A DNA stretch of 64,000 bases from Bacteroidales bacterium (GTDB lineage: Bacteria > Bacteroidota > Bacteroidia > Bacteroidales > VadinHA17), in the NCBI GenBank assembly GCA_016715075.1, contig JADKBK010000009.1, positions 1-64,000 of the forward strand. The letters run 5' to 3'. Shown piece after piece: positions 30,077 to 37,896 of the stretch. The notes under the pieces were generated by a model that did not search any database, was not told the origin of the DNA, and worked only from the letters and a program-made list of their open reading frames with translations. The translations under genes were made by a program, and so were the position numbers. Position 1 is the stretch's first letter, and each line of letters begins with the position of its first letter.

Positions 30077-30637
30077 CTAAACATCTTCAATTGCCTGTCT
30101 TCTTTTAGTTTTTAATGATTTAAAATGTGATGGAGTGAGACCAGTAATTTTCTTAAACTGATTTGATAAATGCGCAACACTGCTGTAATGCATCATCCAT
30201 GCAATTTCCGTAAGGTTCAGTTCATCATAAATTATCAGTTCCTTTACTCTTTCGATTTTATGTGCAATTATGAATTTTTCAATTGTAGTTCCCTGTATTT
30301 CAGAGAAAAGGTTAGCCAGGTAAGTATAATCATAGTTTAATTTTTCACTTAAATAATCTGAAAAATTAACTTTTATCAAATCATCCTTATAATGAATCAT
30401 TTCAATAATTGCTGTCTTGATCTTTTCGATTATGACAGCTTTCTTGTCATCCATCAGTTCGAGTCCTGAACTCCTCAGGGCAATCCTTATCTGTTCCCGC
30501 TGCTCTGCATTAATATCCTCCATAATATCCACTACGCCCAGGTCAACAACAATAAAGTGAAGACCGAGTTTTTTCAACTCTTCCTTCACTACCATTTTGC
30601 AGCGCATGCTCACCATATATTTGATATATATTTTCAA
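30077..30637 (-). CDS. AraC-family regulator with HMA-like N-terminus (copy 1)
   Basis: The 186-residue protein has residues 1-75 resembling a heavy-metal-associated ferredoxin-like fold (MKIYIKYMVSMRCKMVVKEE). In this copy the first of the two usual cysteines is serine (SMRC in place of CxxC). Residues about 90-178 form a complete AraC-type double helix-turn-helix ending GLTPSHFKS. It is about 55% identical by eye to the copy at 31340-31867. It lies between the cupin gene and the kinase gene on one strand, so it should be transcribed from promoter D. A strong candidate for the protein that binds the 21-base direct repeats. Confidence 0.85.
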   Translation of the reverse strand: MKIYIKYMVSMRCKMVVKEELKKLGLHFIVVDLGVVDIMEDINAEQREQIRIALRSSGLELMDDKKAVIIEKIKTAIIEMIHYKDDLIKVNFSDYLSEKLNYDYTYLANLFSEIQGTTIEKFIIAHKIERVKELIIYDELNLTEIAWMMHYSSVAHLSNQFKKITGLTPSHFKSLKTKRRQAIEDV

Positions 30638-30731
30638 AGGGTGTTTTGCTTTTAAGGATATTGCAGATATACCAGCAGGTCAATATTGATTATATCAATC
30701 CAAATAAGGAAGGCGTGGTGGTGGTCTTTTT

Positions 30732-31220
30732 TCAAGTTGAATTTAATATATTATTTGCCGGTGAAAAGTTATGACCCGAAGAACCCTTCTCAGTTACACA
30801 ATTTTTCCAAATATTTACATAATTCCCACATGCATTATAGTATAACAAAACAACAACCCATTCAGAACAGATTTGTGGTATTTTTTCGTATCCGCTTTTA
30901 ATAATAGTGGAAATCATTTTGAATCGTTCGTTTGCTTTTACGGTATTTGCTGAATGAGCCGGAATAATTATTGATTGTCCTGTATCCAGGAAATTCGATA
31001 TTCCATTAATCACAATCTCAGCTTTACCATCTATAATCTGAACAAATGTATCAAATGGTATTGTTCTTTCAGATAATCCTTCCCCCCTGTCAATCGAGAC
31101 CACACTAATACTTCCTGTCGTTTTCCTTAAAATTGTTTTAATGACGACAGAATCAGCAACATATTCTATGATTTCTACAATAATATGAGCTGTGGACTTT
31201 TCAACATCTACATTTTCCAT
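30732..31220 (-). CDS. Cupin domain protein, C-terminal tail doubtful
   Basis: Residues 1-113 form a small cupin (SERTIPFDTFVQIIDGKAEI, DTGQSIIIPAHSANTV) ending MISTIIKSGYE, where close cupins normally stop. The further 48 residues have no coding character. One extra A in the A-run near 30888 would end the protein after GYEKNTTNLF at 30862; this is a possible further indel, not proven. A cupin at the head of a regulatory operon may be a ligand sensor or scavenging enzyme. The ATG is about 20 bases downstream of the expected start from promoter D. Confidence 0.75.
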   Translation of the reverse strand: MENVDVEKSTAHIIVEIIEYVADSVVIKTILRKTTGSISVVSIDRGEGLSERTIPFDTFVQIIDGKAEIVINGISNFLDTGQSIIIPAHSANTVKANERFKMISTIIKSGYEKIPQICSEWVVVLLYYNACGNYVNIWKNCVTEKGSSGHNFSPANNILNST

Positions 31221-31246
31221 TTTATAAATGTAAAAAAATTACAATG

Positions 31247-31302
31247 CAAAGGTCCTGCCTTTTTTGAGGGAAGTGTTACACAACTATAGGAATATGTTAC
31301 AT
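31247..31302 (-). promoter_or_regulatory. Direct-repeat promoter D (cupin/AraC/kinase/response-regulator operon)
   Basis: Minus strand: ATGTAA beginning at 31302, GTGTAA beginning at 31281 (21 bases apart), ACCTTTG with TTTG at 31250-31247. The second distance is 31 rather than 32. The missing base could be in the six-A run between the elements. The -7 region (GGACCTTTGCATTG) closely resembles that of promoter C. It suggests that the regulators control their own operon. Confidence 0.7.
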
Positions 31303-31339
31303 AATTTACATATTCACTAAAGTATTCCGCCTCTTGTGT

Positions 31340-31867
31340 TTAAGTTTTTTTGAAGTGAGAGGGGGTAAGACCGGTCATTTTCTTAAACTGGTTTGAAAGA
31401 TGGGCTACACTGCTGTAATGGAGCTTAAAGGCTATTTCGGTGAGATTCAGCTCATCATAGACAAGCAGTTCTTTCACTTTTTCAATTTTGTGGGCAAGGT
31501 AAAAGTGTTCAATTGTAGTCCCTTTGACTTCGGAAAACAGACTGGAAAGGTGGGAATAGTTATGATGCAATTTTTCACTCAGGTAATCAGAGAGGTTTAC
31601 CTTGATCTGGTCATCAGAATAATGTACAAGTTCAATAATTATCGATTTTATTTTCTCTACAAGGATGCTTTTCTTATCATCCATCAATTCGAGGCCGGCC
31701 TTACTGAGAGCATTATTCAGGAGTTTCAGCTTGTTGGGGGAAATATTTTCCAAAACTTCTGTTTCGCCCAATTCAACCCTTGTATGATGCAATCCCAGTT
31801 TCTCGAGTTCCGATTTAACTACCATTTTGCATCGGATGCAAACCATATTTTTGATGTAGATCTTCAT
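31340..31867 (-). CDS. AraC-family regulator with HMA-like N-terminus (copy 2)
   Basis: A 175-residue paralogue of the 30077-30637 gene. Here the N-terminal domain retains the CIRC pair (MVCIRCKMVV), the usual metal or redox site of heavy-metal-associated folds. The AraC DNA-binding region (about 90-172) ends GLTPSHFK like its sister. It lies just upstream of promoter D and ends 38 bases before that promoter's first box. It has no copy of the direct repeat in front of it, so it is probably expressed separately, and it may be the primary sensor-regulator. Confidence 0.87.
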   Translation of the reverse strand: MKIYIKNMVCIRCKMVVKSELEKLGLHHTRVELGETEVLENISPNKLKLLNNALSKAGLELMDDKKSILVEKIKSIIIELVHYSDDQIKVNLSDYLSEKLHHNYSHLSSLFSEVKGTTIEHFYLAHKIEKVKELLVYDELNLTEIAFKLHYSSVAHLSNQFKKMTGLTPSHFKKT

Positions 31868-31952
31868 TCACCCAATTCACTAACAGAGAATAATATTTCT
31901 TCTGCAAAATTAGGTTTTTTTTCGATTTAAAGCTGTAAATAAGACCTTTAAC

Positions 31953-33557
31953 TTATATTTTTTTGTTTATTTTCATTTTAAAATCCGATGTATTATGAAA
32001 GGTAAGTGAAGGAAAATTATCTTTAGCTGTTTTAAGAACCCATTCACTTTCCGCAAAAAATACAGGGTTATTTTCCTTATCAAAGGCTATTGACGAATAT
32101 TTCCTTGAGAAAAATGCATCCATCTCTTTTTTATTGTCTGAGGTAATCCAGCAGGCTTTGACATATGGCAGATGCGAAAAACTGCATTTGGCTCCATATT
32201 CATGCTCAAGCCGGAATTTGATCACTTCATACTGCAGTTCTCCGACAGTACCAATTATTTTCCTGTTACCTGGTTGTTGAACGAAGAGCTGGGCGACGCC
32301 CTCATCAGTCATTTGCCGTACCCCTTTCTCGAGCTGTTTTGTTTTTAAAGGATCAAGGTTGACAACTTCCCGGAGGATCTCAGGAGAAAAACTGGGAACA
32401 CCTTCGAAGTGAAGCAGTTCACCCTCCGAAAGGGTATCACCTATCTTAAAATTCCCGCTGTCGTATAATCCGACAACATCGCCGGGAAAAGCTTCTTCCA
32501 CAATACTTTTATTATTTGCCATAAAGCTTGCAGGAGAAGAAAACCTCATCTTTTTCTCTGACCTGGTATGAAAATAGAACTTGTTCCTTTCGAATCTGCC
32601 GGAACATATACGCATGAATGCTATCCTGTCACGATGATTGGGATCAAGGTTAGCATGTATCTTGAAAACAAAGCCTGTCATAGCTTCTTCAGCCGGATCA
32701 ACCGGTCTCTCTGATGCCTGTATTGTTCCCGGACATGGTGCAATCTCCAGAAATGTCTCGAGCAATTCAAGCACACCGAAATTATTGAGTGCACTTCCGA
32801 AGAAGAGCGGAGCCAGGTAACCTTCCCTGTAGAGCGACATATTAAATGTTTCAAACATATCACCCACAAATTCTATCTCTTCCCACAATCTTTCGATATT
32901 ATCTTCACCAACATAATCCCTGAGCCTGGGGTCCAGAATATCCCTGGTACTTATCAGACTTTCAGGAATGCTGTTCTTATCAGAGGCAAAGATCTGTACA
33001 TCTTTCTTATAAAGGTTATAAACACCCTTGAACTGCTTCCCGCTTCCGATAGGCCAGGTGTAAGGACATACGGCAATTTTTAACTCTTTTTCAAGATCAT
33101 CCAGCAGATCATAGGGATGAAGTCCTTCCCTGTCCATCTTGTTGATGAAAATCATTACCGGTGTATGACGCATCCTGCAGACTTCCATGAGCTTACGGGT
33201 CTGTTCCTCAACTCCTTTGACCGAATCGATTACAAGTATTACACTGTCAACTGCGGTAAGTGTACGAAATGTATCTTCTGCAAAATCCTTATGACCAGGA
33301 GTGTCAAGTATATTTACTCTAATATTATTATAATCAAAAGCCATTACGGATGTTGACACGGAAATACCACGCTGTTTTTCAATCTCCATGAAATCAGAAG
33401 TGGTGGTTTTCCTGATCTTGTTGCTTCTGACGGCACCTGCAGTCTGTATAGCACCACCAAACAGCAGAAGCTTCTCTGTAAGAGTAGTCTTTCCTGCATC
33501 AGGGTGACTGATAATTGCAAAGGTCCTCCGCTTTTTTATTTCACTCTTTAAATCCAT
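31953..33557 (-). CDS. prfC: Peptide chain release factor 3
   Basis: The 534-residue translational GTPase has G1 SHPDAGKTT (residues 17-25), G2/switch RGISVSTSVM, G3 DTPGHKDF and G4 NKMDR, with the RF3-specific C-terminal region (GTVGELQYEVIKFRLEHEYG). It recycles RF1 and RF2 from the ribosome after termination. Length and motifs are standard. Transcribed alone from a TACTTTTG promoter 50 bases upstream. Confidence 0.97.
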   Translation of the reverse strand: MDLKSEIKKRRTFAIISHPDAGKTTLTEKLLLFGGAIQTAGAVRSNKIRKTTTSDFMEIEKQRGISVSTSVMAFDYNNIRVNILDTPGHKDFAEDTFRTLTAVDSVILVIDSVKGVEEQTRKLMEVCRMRHTPVMIFINKMDREGLHPYDLLDDLEKELKIAVCPYTWPIGSGKQFKGVYNLYKKDVQIFASDKNSIPESLISTRDILDPRLRDYVGEDNIERLWEEIEFVGDMFETFNMSLYREGYLAPLFFGSALNNFGVLELLETFLEIAPCPGTIQASERPVDPAEEAMTGFVFKIHANLDPNHRDRIAFMRICSGRFERNKFYFHTRSEKKMRFSSPASFMANNKSIVEEAFPGDVVGLYDSGNFKIGDTLSEGELLHFEGVPSFSPEILREVVNLDPLKTKQLEKGVRQMTDEGVAQLFVQQPGNRKIIGTVGELQYEVIKFRLEHEYGAKCSFSHLPYVKACWITSDNKKEMDAFFSRKYSSIAFDKENNPVFFAESEWVLKTAKDNFPSLTFHNTSDFKMKINKKI

Positions 33558-33609
33558 AAATATGAGGATGACGCCTTTATAACGAAATCATTGTTTTAAT
33601 AAGGGCGTG

Positions 33610-33617
33610 CAAAAGTA
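33610..33617 (-). promoter_or_regulatory. Bacteroidota-type -7 element for prfC
   Basis: TACTTTTG on the minus strand, matching TAnnTTTG, about 50 bases before the prfC ATG. I did not find a convincing -33 element. Confidence 0.45.
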
Positions 33618-33737
33618 AGCATTACAGAAGAATAAATCAATTAACTGATTGAAGTTTATAAAATAAGAATATGATTTATATGATCTATATGAGGTTTTGC
33701 TTTTTGTAATTTTCAATTACCGGTAAATCTATTTTAT

Positions 33738-33745
33738 TATATTTG
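33738..33745 (+). promoter_or_regulatory. Bacteroidota-type -7 element for the cytochrome gene
   Basis: TATATTTG, a perfect TAnnTTTG match followed by CA, 58 bases before the ATG at 33804. Confidence 0.55.
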
Positions 33746-33803
33746 CACAGGAAACTATGGTATGATTATTGACTTATTTTAATTTTAACCAAAACAATTC
33801 GTC

Positions 33804-34325
33804 ATGAAGAATTTAATTTTGATTTGTATCACATTGTTGCTGGTGAATACGCTCTCAGCCCAAACTTTCAAATATATCGGAGCAGACAAGTGCAAAATGT
33901 GTCATAACAAACCTGCAACAGGCGACCAGTATGGTAAATGGCTGAAAGATCCTCATGCCCAGGCTATGAAAACCCTTTCAAACCAGGCCTCTCTTGATTA
34001 TGCAAAGAAGAATGGTATCGCAGATCCTGCTAAAGAGGCAAAATGTCTGAAGTGCCATTCAACATTTGACAAAGCTGCGGCTAATCTTCGCGCCGGTATT
34101 ACCGCTCAGGAAGGTGTTTCATGCGAATCATGCCATGGACCCGGAAGCAACTACAAATCACCCAGTGTCATGAAAAACAGAGAGCTGGCTATGAAAAGCG
34201 GACTCATACTCCCTGAAAAGAGCGTTTGCCTTGGATGCCACAATAAAGAAAACCCTTTCTTCAAGGAGTTTAATTTTGAAACTGCAGTTGCCAAGATAGC
34301 TCATCCAAATCCGGCAGCTAAATAG
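33804..34325 (+). CDS. Periplasmic multihaem cytochrome c (four CxxCH)
   Basis: The 173-residue protein has a Sec signal peptide (about 1-19, ending LSAQ) and four haem c sites: CKMCH, CLKCH, CESCH and CLGCH. The order and spacing resemble cytochrome c554/c'-family proteins, with CESCHGPGS as the typical third site. It would carry electrons in the periplasm. No reductase gene is adjacent, so the partner is unknown. A strong hairpin follows, and a small OB-fold lipoprotein gene comes next. Confidence 0.9.
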   Translation: MKNLILICITLLLVNTLSAQTFKYIGADKCKMCHNKPATGDQYGKWLKDPHAQAMKTLSNQASLDYAKKNGIADPAKEAKCLKCHSTFDKAAANLRAGITAQEGVSCESCHGPGSNYKSPSVMKNRELAMKSGLILPEKSVCLGCHNKENPFFKEFNFETAVAKIAHPNPAAK

Positions 34326-34354
34326 ATTGATCCTGATCTAACCTTAATAATTTA

Positions 34355-34391
34355 CAAATCCTTTGCCAGGTCTATTCCGGCAAAGGATTTG
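34355..34391 (+). terminator. Hairpin after the cytochrome gene
   Basis: A 13-base perfect inverted repeat (CAAATCCTTTGCC / GGCAAAGGATTTG) with an 11-base loop, 30 bases after the stop. No long T-run follows at once, so it may terminate poorly or protect the 3' end. Confidence 0.6.
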
Positions 34392-34473
34392 TGTATTATA
34401 TGGTTTTTAATATGATACAGATTATCAATTAATAACAATTTTTAGAACTTATCAATAAATAAACAACTATCAG

Positions 34474-34950
34474 ATGAAGAATCTTATCTTTTTATTGACA
34501 GCAACATTAGTGTTTACATTTTGCAAAGGACCAGGATCTGGCCCACTAGTAAAGGATTCTTTCGACAAGAAGGAGCAGACACCTGCTATGGGTGGCAGTG
34601 ATAAACATATGGCAAGGGTTATGACATCAAAAGCTGATGTTAAAATTGAACCATGTGCTGACTGTATAACAATTGCAAAGCTACTGGCTGACAAAAAAGC
34701 TTACGATGGAAAAGTAATTAAGGTAAAAGGCCAGGTAACAAAATATAACGGTGGTATCATGGGGAAGAACTGGGTTCATATCCAGGATGGGACTGAAAAC
34801 CAGGAAGGTTTCGACCTAACAATAACAACTGACATTACAGTATCTGTTGGTGAGACTGTAACCTTTGAGGGTAAAATCGCACTCGACAAGGATTTTGGTT
34901 ACGGGTATTCCTACAATGTAATAATGGAAGAAGGCAAATCAGTTCAATAA
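34474..34950 (+). CDS. OB-fold lipoprotein (NrfJ-like)
   Basis: The 158-residue protein has a short lipoprotein-type signal (FTFC, Cys17). A linker is followed by an OB-like beta-barrel: GKVIKVKGQVTKYN, GKNWVHIQDGT and VGETVTFEGKIALDKDFGYG. This pattern is seen in small periplasmic proteins near cytochrome genes (NrfJ-like). A CADC pair at about residues 62-65 lies just before the barrel. It is 148 bases after the cytochrome gene on the same strand, so a shared redox or haem-handling role is possible. Confidence 0.7.
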   Translation: MKNLIFLLTATLVFTFCKGPGSGPLVKDSFDKKEQTPAMGGSDKHMARVMTSKADVKIEPCADCITIAKLLADKKAYDGKVIKVKGQVTKYNGGIMGKNWVHIQDGTENQEGFDLTITTDITVSVGETVTFEGKIALDKDFGYGYSYNVIMEEGKSVQ

Positions 34951-35004
34951 TACCCTGTGGGGAATTAAAAACATAGAGACTGTTTGGTTCTGATAGTTCA
35001 GTAG

Positions 35005-35412
35005 TTATTTAAGATCATTGATATCATCAATATAATAACAATGCTGAAATTGTTTCATACCAATTTTTGGGTAATATGAAATTGCCGCCGGGGCTGCCAG
35101 CAGTATCAGTTTAGCAGCAGGAGCCGCCAGCTTTGTCTGTCTGATCAGCTCCTTACCTATCCCCTGTTTCTGATATGCTTCATCCACAGCAAGATCTGAA
35201 AGATAGGTGCAAAAGGCATAATCAGTTAATGAACGGGAAACTCCGATGAGCCTCCCGTTGTCCCTTGCAGTAATAATAAGGTTTCCATGCTCAAGCATCT
35301 TTCTTAGCCTCTCAGGTTCGTTAACGGGTCGGCGTTGTCCAAGTGTAGAGCTTACCAGTACCGTTCTGAATTCCTCCAGACTAAGCTCATTCTCTGTTTT
35401 ATACTCAATCAT
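35005..35412 (-). CDS. GNAT family N-acetyltransferase
   Basis: The 135-residue protein has the acetyl-CoA-binding motif A (LAVDEAYQKQGIGKELI, with Q/RxxGxG/A), preceded by a beta-strand LIITARDNGRLIGVSR and followed by a helical hydrophobic stretch and the typical YPKIGM turn near the end. The substrate is unknown. It is convergent with the OB-fold lipoprotein gene. Confidence 0.9.
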   Translation of the reverse strand: MIEYKTENELSLEEFRTVLVSSTLGQRRPVNEPERLRKMLEHGNLIITARDNGRLIGVSRSLTDYAFCTYLSDLAVDEAYQKQGIGKELIRQTKLAAPAAKLILLAAPAAISYYPKIGMKQFQHCYYIDDINDLK

Positions 35413-35439
35413 GCTATACGACGTTTAGGTTGAAAAAGA

Positions 35440-37704
35440 CTAATCCGAAAGTCCTGATGGAGGTGTTTCAGCCTGACCTGAGCCCCAAAGATAATTTGGC
35501 CGGTCTCCCATTTCAAGCACGAGCTCTCCCCCTTCCTTTATATCATCCCAGCTGAACCATGGTTTATTCCACTCTTTACCGTTAAGAATTGCTTTCTGAA
35601 TATACTTGTTCTGTCTGCTGGACTTTTTGGCTGATAAATGGAACGATTTATTATCCTTTAATTTGACGGTTACGTCTGTAAAAACCGGACTACCGATATT
35701 AAAAGCCGGTATTCCGGGTGTGACCGGATAGAAACCCATACTTGAGAATACAACAAAACCTGACAGTCCTCCTCCGTCTTCATCGCCAGGAATACCCGTT
35801 GGGGAATTTGTAAACCAGGTGTCGAGAAGCATCCGTACACGTTTTTGTGTCTTCCATGGCGCTCCGGCATAATTATATAGATAAGGGATATGCAGGCTGG
35901 GTTCGTTACCCATAACGAACATACCAACCTGACCTGTTGCATCGGGAAATTGCTGCAGGTAGTCAGGTTTCCACATCCCCAGCTCCTCGACGAAGAGCTG
36001 ATCAAGCCTGCTGACAAATTTCTCTCTTCCTCCCATCAGATTAATCAGACCTGAAATATCATGCTGAACATCCCAGAGGTAAGTCCATCCGTTGTTTTCA
36101 TCATAATAGTCACGGGCGCCCAGTCCTCCGGAATATTTTGGATTAAAATCCTTTACCCAGCTTCCTTCAGCAGTCCGGGGTGCAAAAAAACCTGTCTCCT
36201 TATTGTAAAGGTTGTAAAAGTTTTGAGCGCGCTTCATAAAATAGCTGTAATCATCATTCTTATTCAGTGCCTTAGCAAGCTGAGCCAGACACCAGTCATC
36301 ATAACTATGGCCCAGTGTTATTGCAACGGATTGTCGCTTCTCAAAGGAATGTACCATGGCGACAGACTCCTTTTCACCAGGGTTTAATGCCGGATAATAT
36401 CCTTTCTCAAGATAAAATGTATCCAGGGAGCACATAGGTCCGTTGCGCCATGGCAGCATTGTTGCTTCCATGGCATTCTTCCTAAGCCCTTCATAGGCTT
36501 TTTCAACATCAAACCCTCTGATCCCTTTAAAATAGGCATCGGCTATTATTGCTGCTGAATGATGTCCGTTCATGCAGGGCTGATCACCCGAGACAATAGG
36601 AAAAGACGGGATCCATCCTCCCTGCTCATAAATCCGCACATAAGACTGGATTTTAAGACTTTCAAGATCGGGGTTGATCAGTGCATGCAGGGGATGAGCC
36701 GCTCTGTAGGTGTCCCACATCCAGTCATCCATGTAAAAGGTTGTATCGTTGTCGTTATGTACCGAGTTATCATAACCGCTAAAATACCTTCCACCCTCCG
36801 AAATATTTACCATACGTTCATATGTCCTGTAGAGTGCCGTGTAGAAAACAGCTTTCTGATCAGTCGTCCCTCCCCTTACCTCAATCTTTCCCAGGGCTTT
36901 ATTCCATTTATTCCTGCCAGAAGCTTTCAGTCCTTCAAAATTCCAGTCAGGTATTTCCGTCATGAGATTTTTCCTTGCCTGCTCACCATCAATGAACGAA
37001 ATTCCCATCTTGACACCTACCTTTTCCTTAACCGCCACATCGAATGTCAACACTACTGAGGGTTTCATACCTTCAATTGAAGATATACCTGCTTCAGGGC
37101 TGCTGCCGGAACTCCGGAGTGAATCAGATGAAAAATCCCTGCTCGTCTTAATGCAGAAGTAAACTTTCACATTGTCAGAGTAAATTTCAAATCCCTCAAT
37201 TGTATTGTTATCAGTAACTTTAATTGATCCATTTGCGGTTAAGCCAAGCAACAGGTTCTTTGGCTCATTTCTGTTCCAGTCGATTTGATAGAATGATGAT
37301 CTCTCGGCTACCGTCAATTCCAGGTTTATATCAGGATCTTCAAGCCATACGGAATAGTAATACGGCTTGCATATTTCATAATCATGATCATAGTAACTGG
37401 CCCAATTCCGGCTTAATGTTGATACTTTACCTGAGAACGGCATGATCAATCCTGCCGTCCCATTTCTGTGACCGACAAGCAGAAAAGGGAAACCGGATAT
37501 CTTTTCAGCCTGATAGTTTCCCGGAAGACGATGAATACGCATCATGCTGTTAGGAAGAGATATAAGAGGAACAGTCGGTTGAAGCAATGGAGGCATCCCT
37601 CCGATAGCGGGGTTTACATAATCTACCGGATCGGTACTCTTAACGGAACATGATCCTAAGATCAGGTTACAAACAACAATAAATAAACAAATTCTGCTTT
37701 TCAT
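35440..37704 (-). CDS. GH92 family alpha-mannosidase (lipoprotein)
   Basis: The 754-residue protein has a lipoprotein signal (ILGSC, Cys19). GH92 landmarks include FYMDDWMWDTYRAAHPL, the MNGHHSAAIIADAYFKG segment, SYDDWCLAQLAKAL, FVMGNEPSLHIPYLYNYAG and the late DEDGGGLSGFVVFSSMGFYP motif carrying the catalytic acidic residues. GH92 enzymes are calcium-dependent exo-alpha-mannosidases acting on N-glycan or fungal mannan. It is outer-membrane or periplasmic. It stands alone without SusC/SusD genes, though a possible SusD remnant lies just upstream. It faces the GH78 gene divergently. Confidence 0.93.
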   Translation of the reverse strand: MKSRICLFIVVCNLILGSCSVKSTDPVDYVNPAIGGMPPLLQPTVPLISLPNSMMRIHRLPGNYQAEKISGFPFLLVGHRNGTAGLIMPFSGKVSTLSRNWASYYDHDYEICKPYYYSVWLEDPDINLELTVAERSSFYQIDWNRNEPKNLLLGLTANGSIKVTDNNTIEGFEIYSDNVKVYFCIKTSRDFSSDSLRSSGSSPEAGISSIEGMKPSVVLTFDVAVKEKVGVKMGISFIDGEQARKNLMTEIPDWNFEGLKASGRNKWNKALGKIEVRGGTTDQKAVFYTALYRTYERMVNISEGGRYFSGYDNSVHNDNDTTFYMDDWMWDTYRAAHPLHALINPDLESLKIQSYVRIYEQGGWIPSFPIVSGDQPCMNGHHSAAIIADAYFKGIRGFDVEKAYEGLRKNAMEATMLPWRNGPMCSLDTFYLEKGYYPALNPGEKESVAMVHSFEKRQSVAITLGHSYDDWCLAQLAKALNKNDDYSYFMKRAQNFYNLYNKETGFFAPRTAEGSWVKDFNPKYSGGLGARDYYDENNGWTYLWDVQHDISGLINLMGGREKFVSRLDQLFVEELGMWKPDYLQQFPDATGQVGMFVMGNEPSLHIPYLYNYAGAPWKTQKRVRMLLDTWFTNSPTGIPGDEDGGGLSGFVVFSSMGFYPVTPGIPAFNIGSPVFTDVTVKLKDNKSFHLSAKKSSRQNKYIQKAILNGKEWNKPWFSWDDIKEGGELVLEMGDRPNYLWGSGQAETPPSGLSD

Positions 37705-37758
37705 TTTTAATTTATCTTGCTAATTAGTTGTGAATCCCGGGCATTGCACTTATTACTT

Positions 37759-37875
37759 TCACCTTAATTCATTATGCCGGTAAATGTCCGGGTTCTTCTT
37801 CATCGCTGCTTCCGGAATCCGGGTGGGATAGTATACCTGTCTCAAATGTAAAGGCTTTTTTGAAATAGTCAACCA
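37759..37875 (-). pseudogene. Possible SusD/RagB C-terminal remnant
   Basis: A 38-codon open stretch on the minus strand contains VYYPTRIPEAAMKKNPDIYR and ends at TGA 37761-37759. The wording resembles the C-terminal end of SusD/RagB proteins (..YPxxIPxxExxxNPNl). It has no start codon and is bounded upstream by a stop. It fits a deletion remnant of a glycan-uptake gene pair between two glycosidase genes. The match is from memory and short. Confidence 0.28.
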
Positions 37876-37896
37876 TTATTTTATTAGTTTTAAAAG

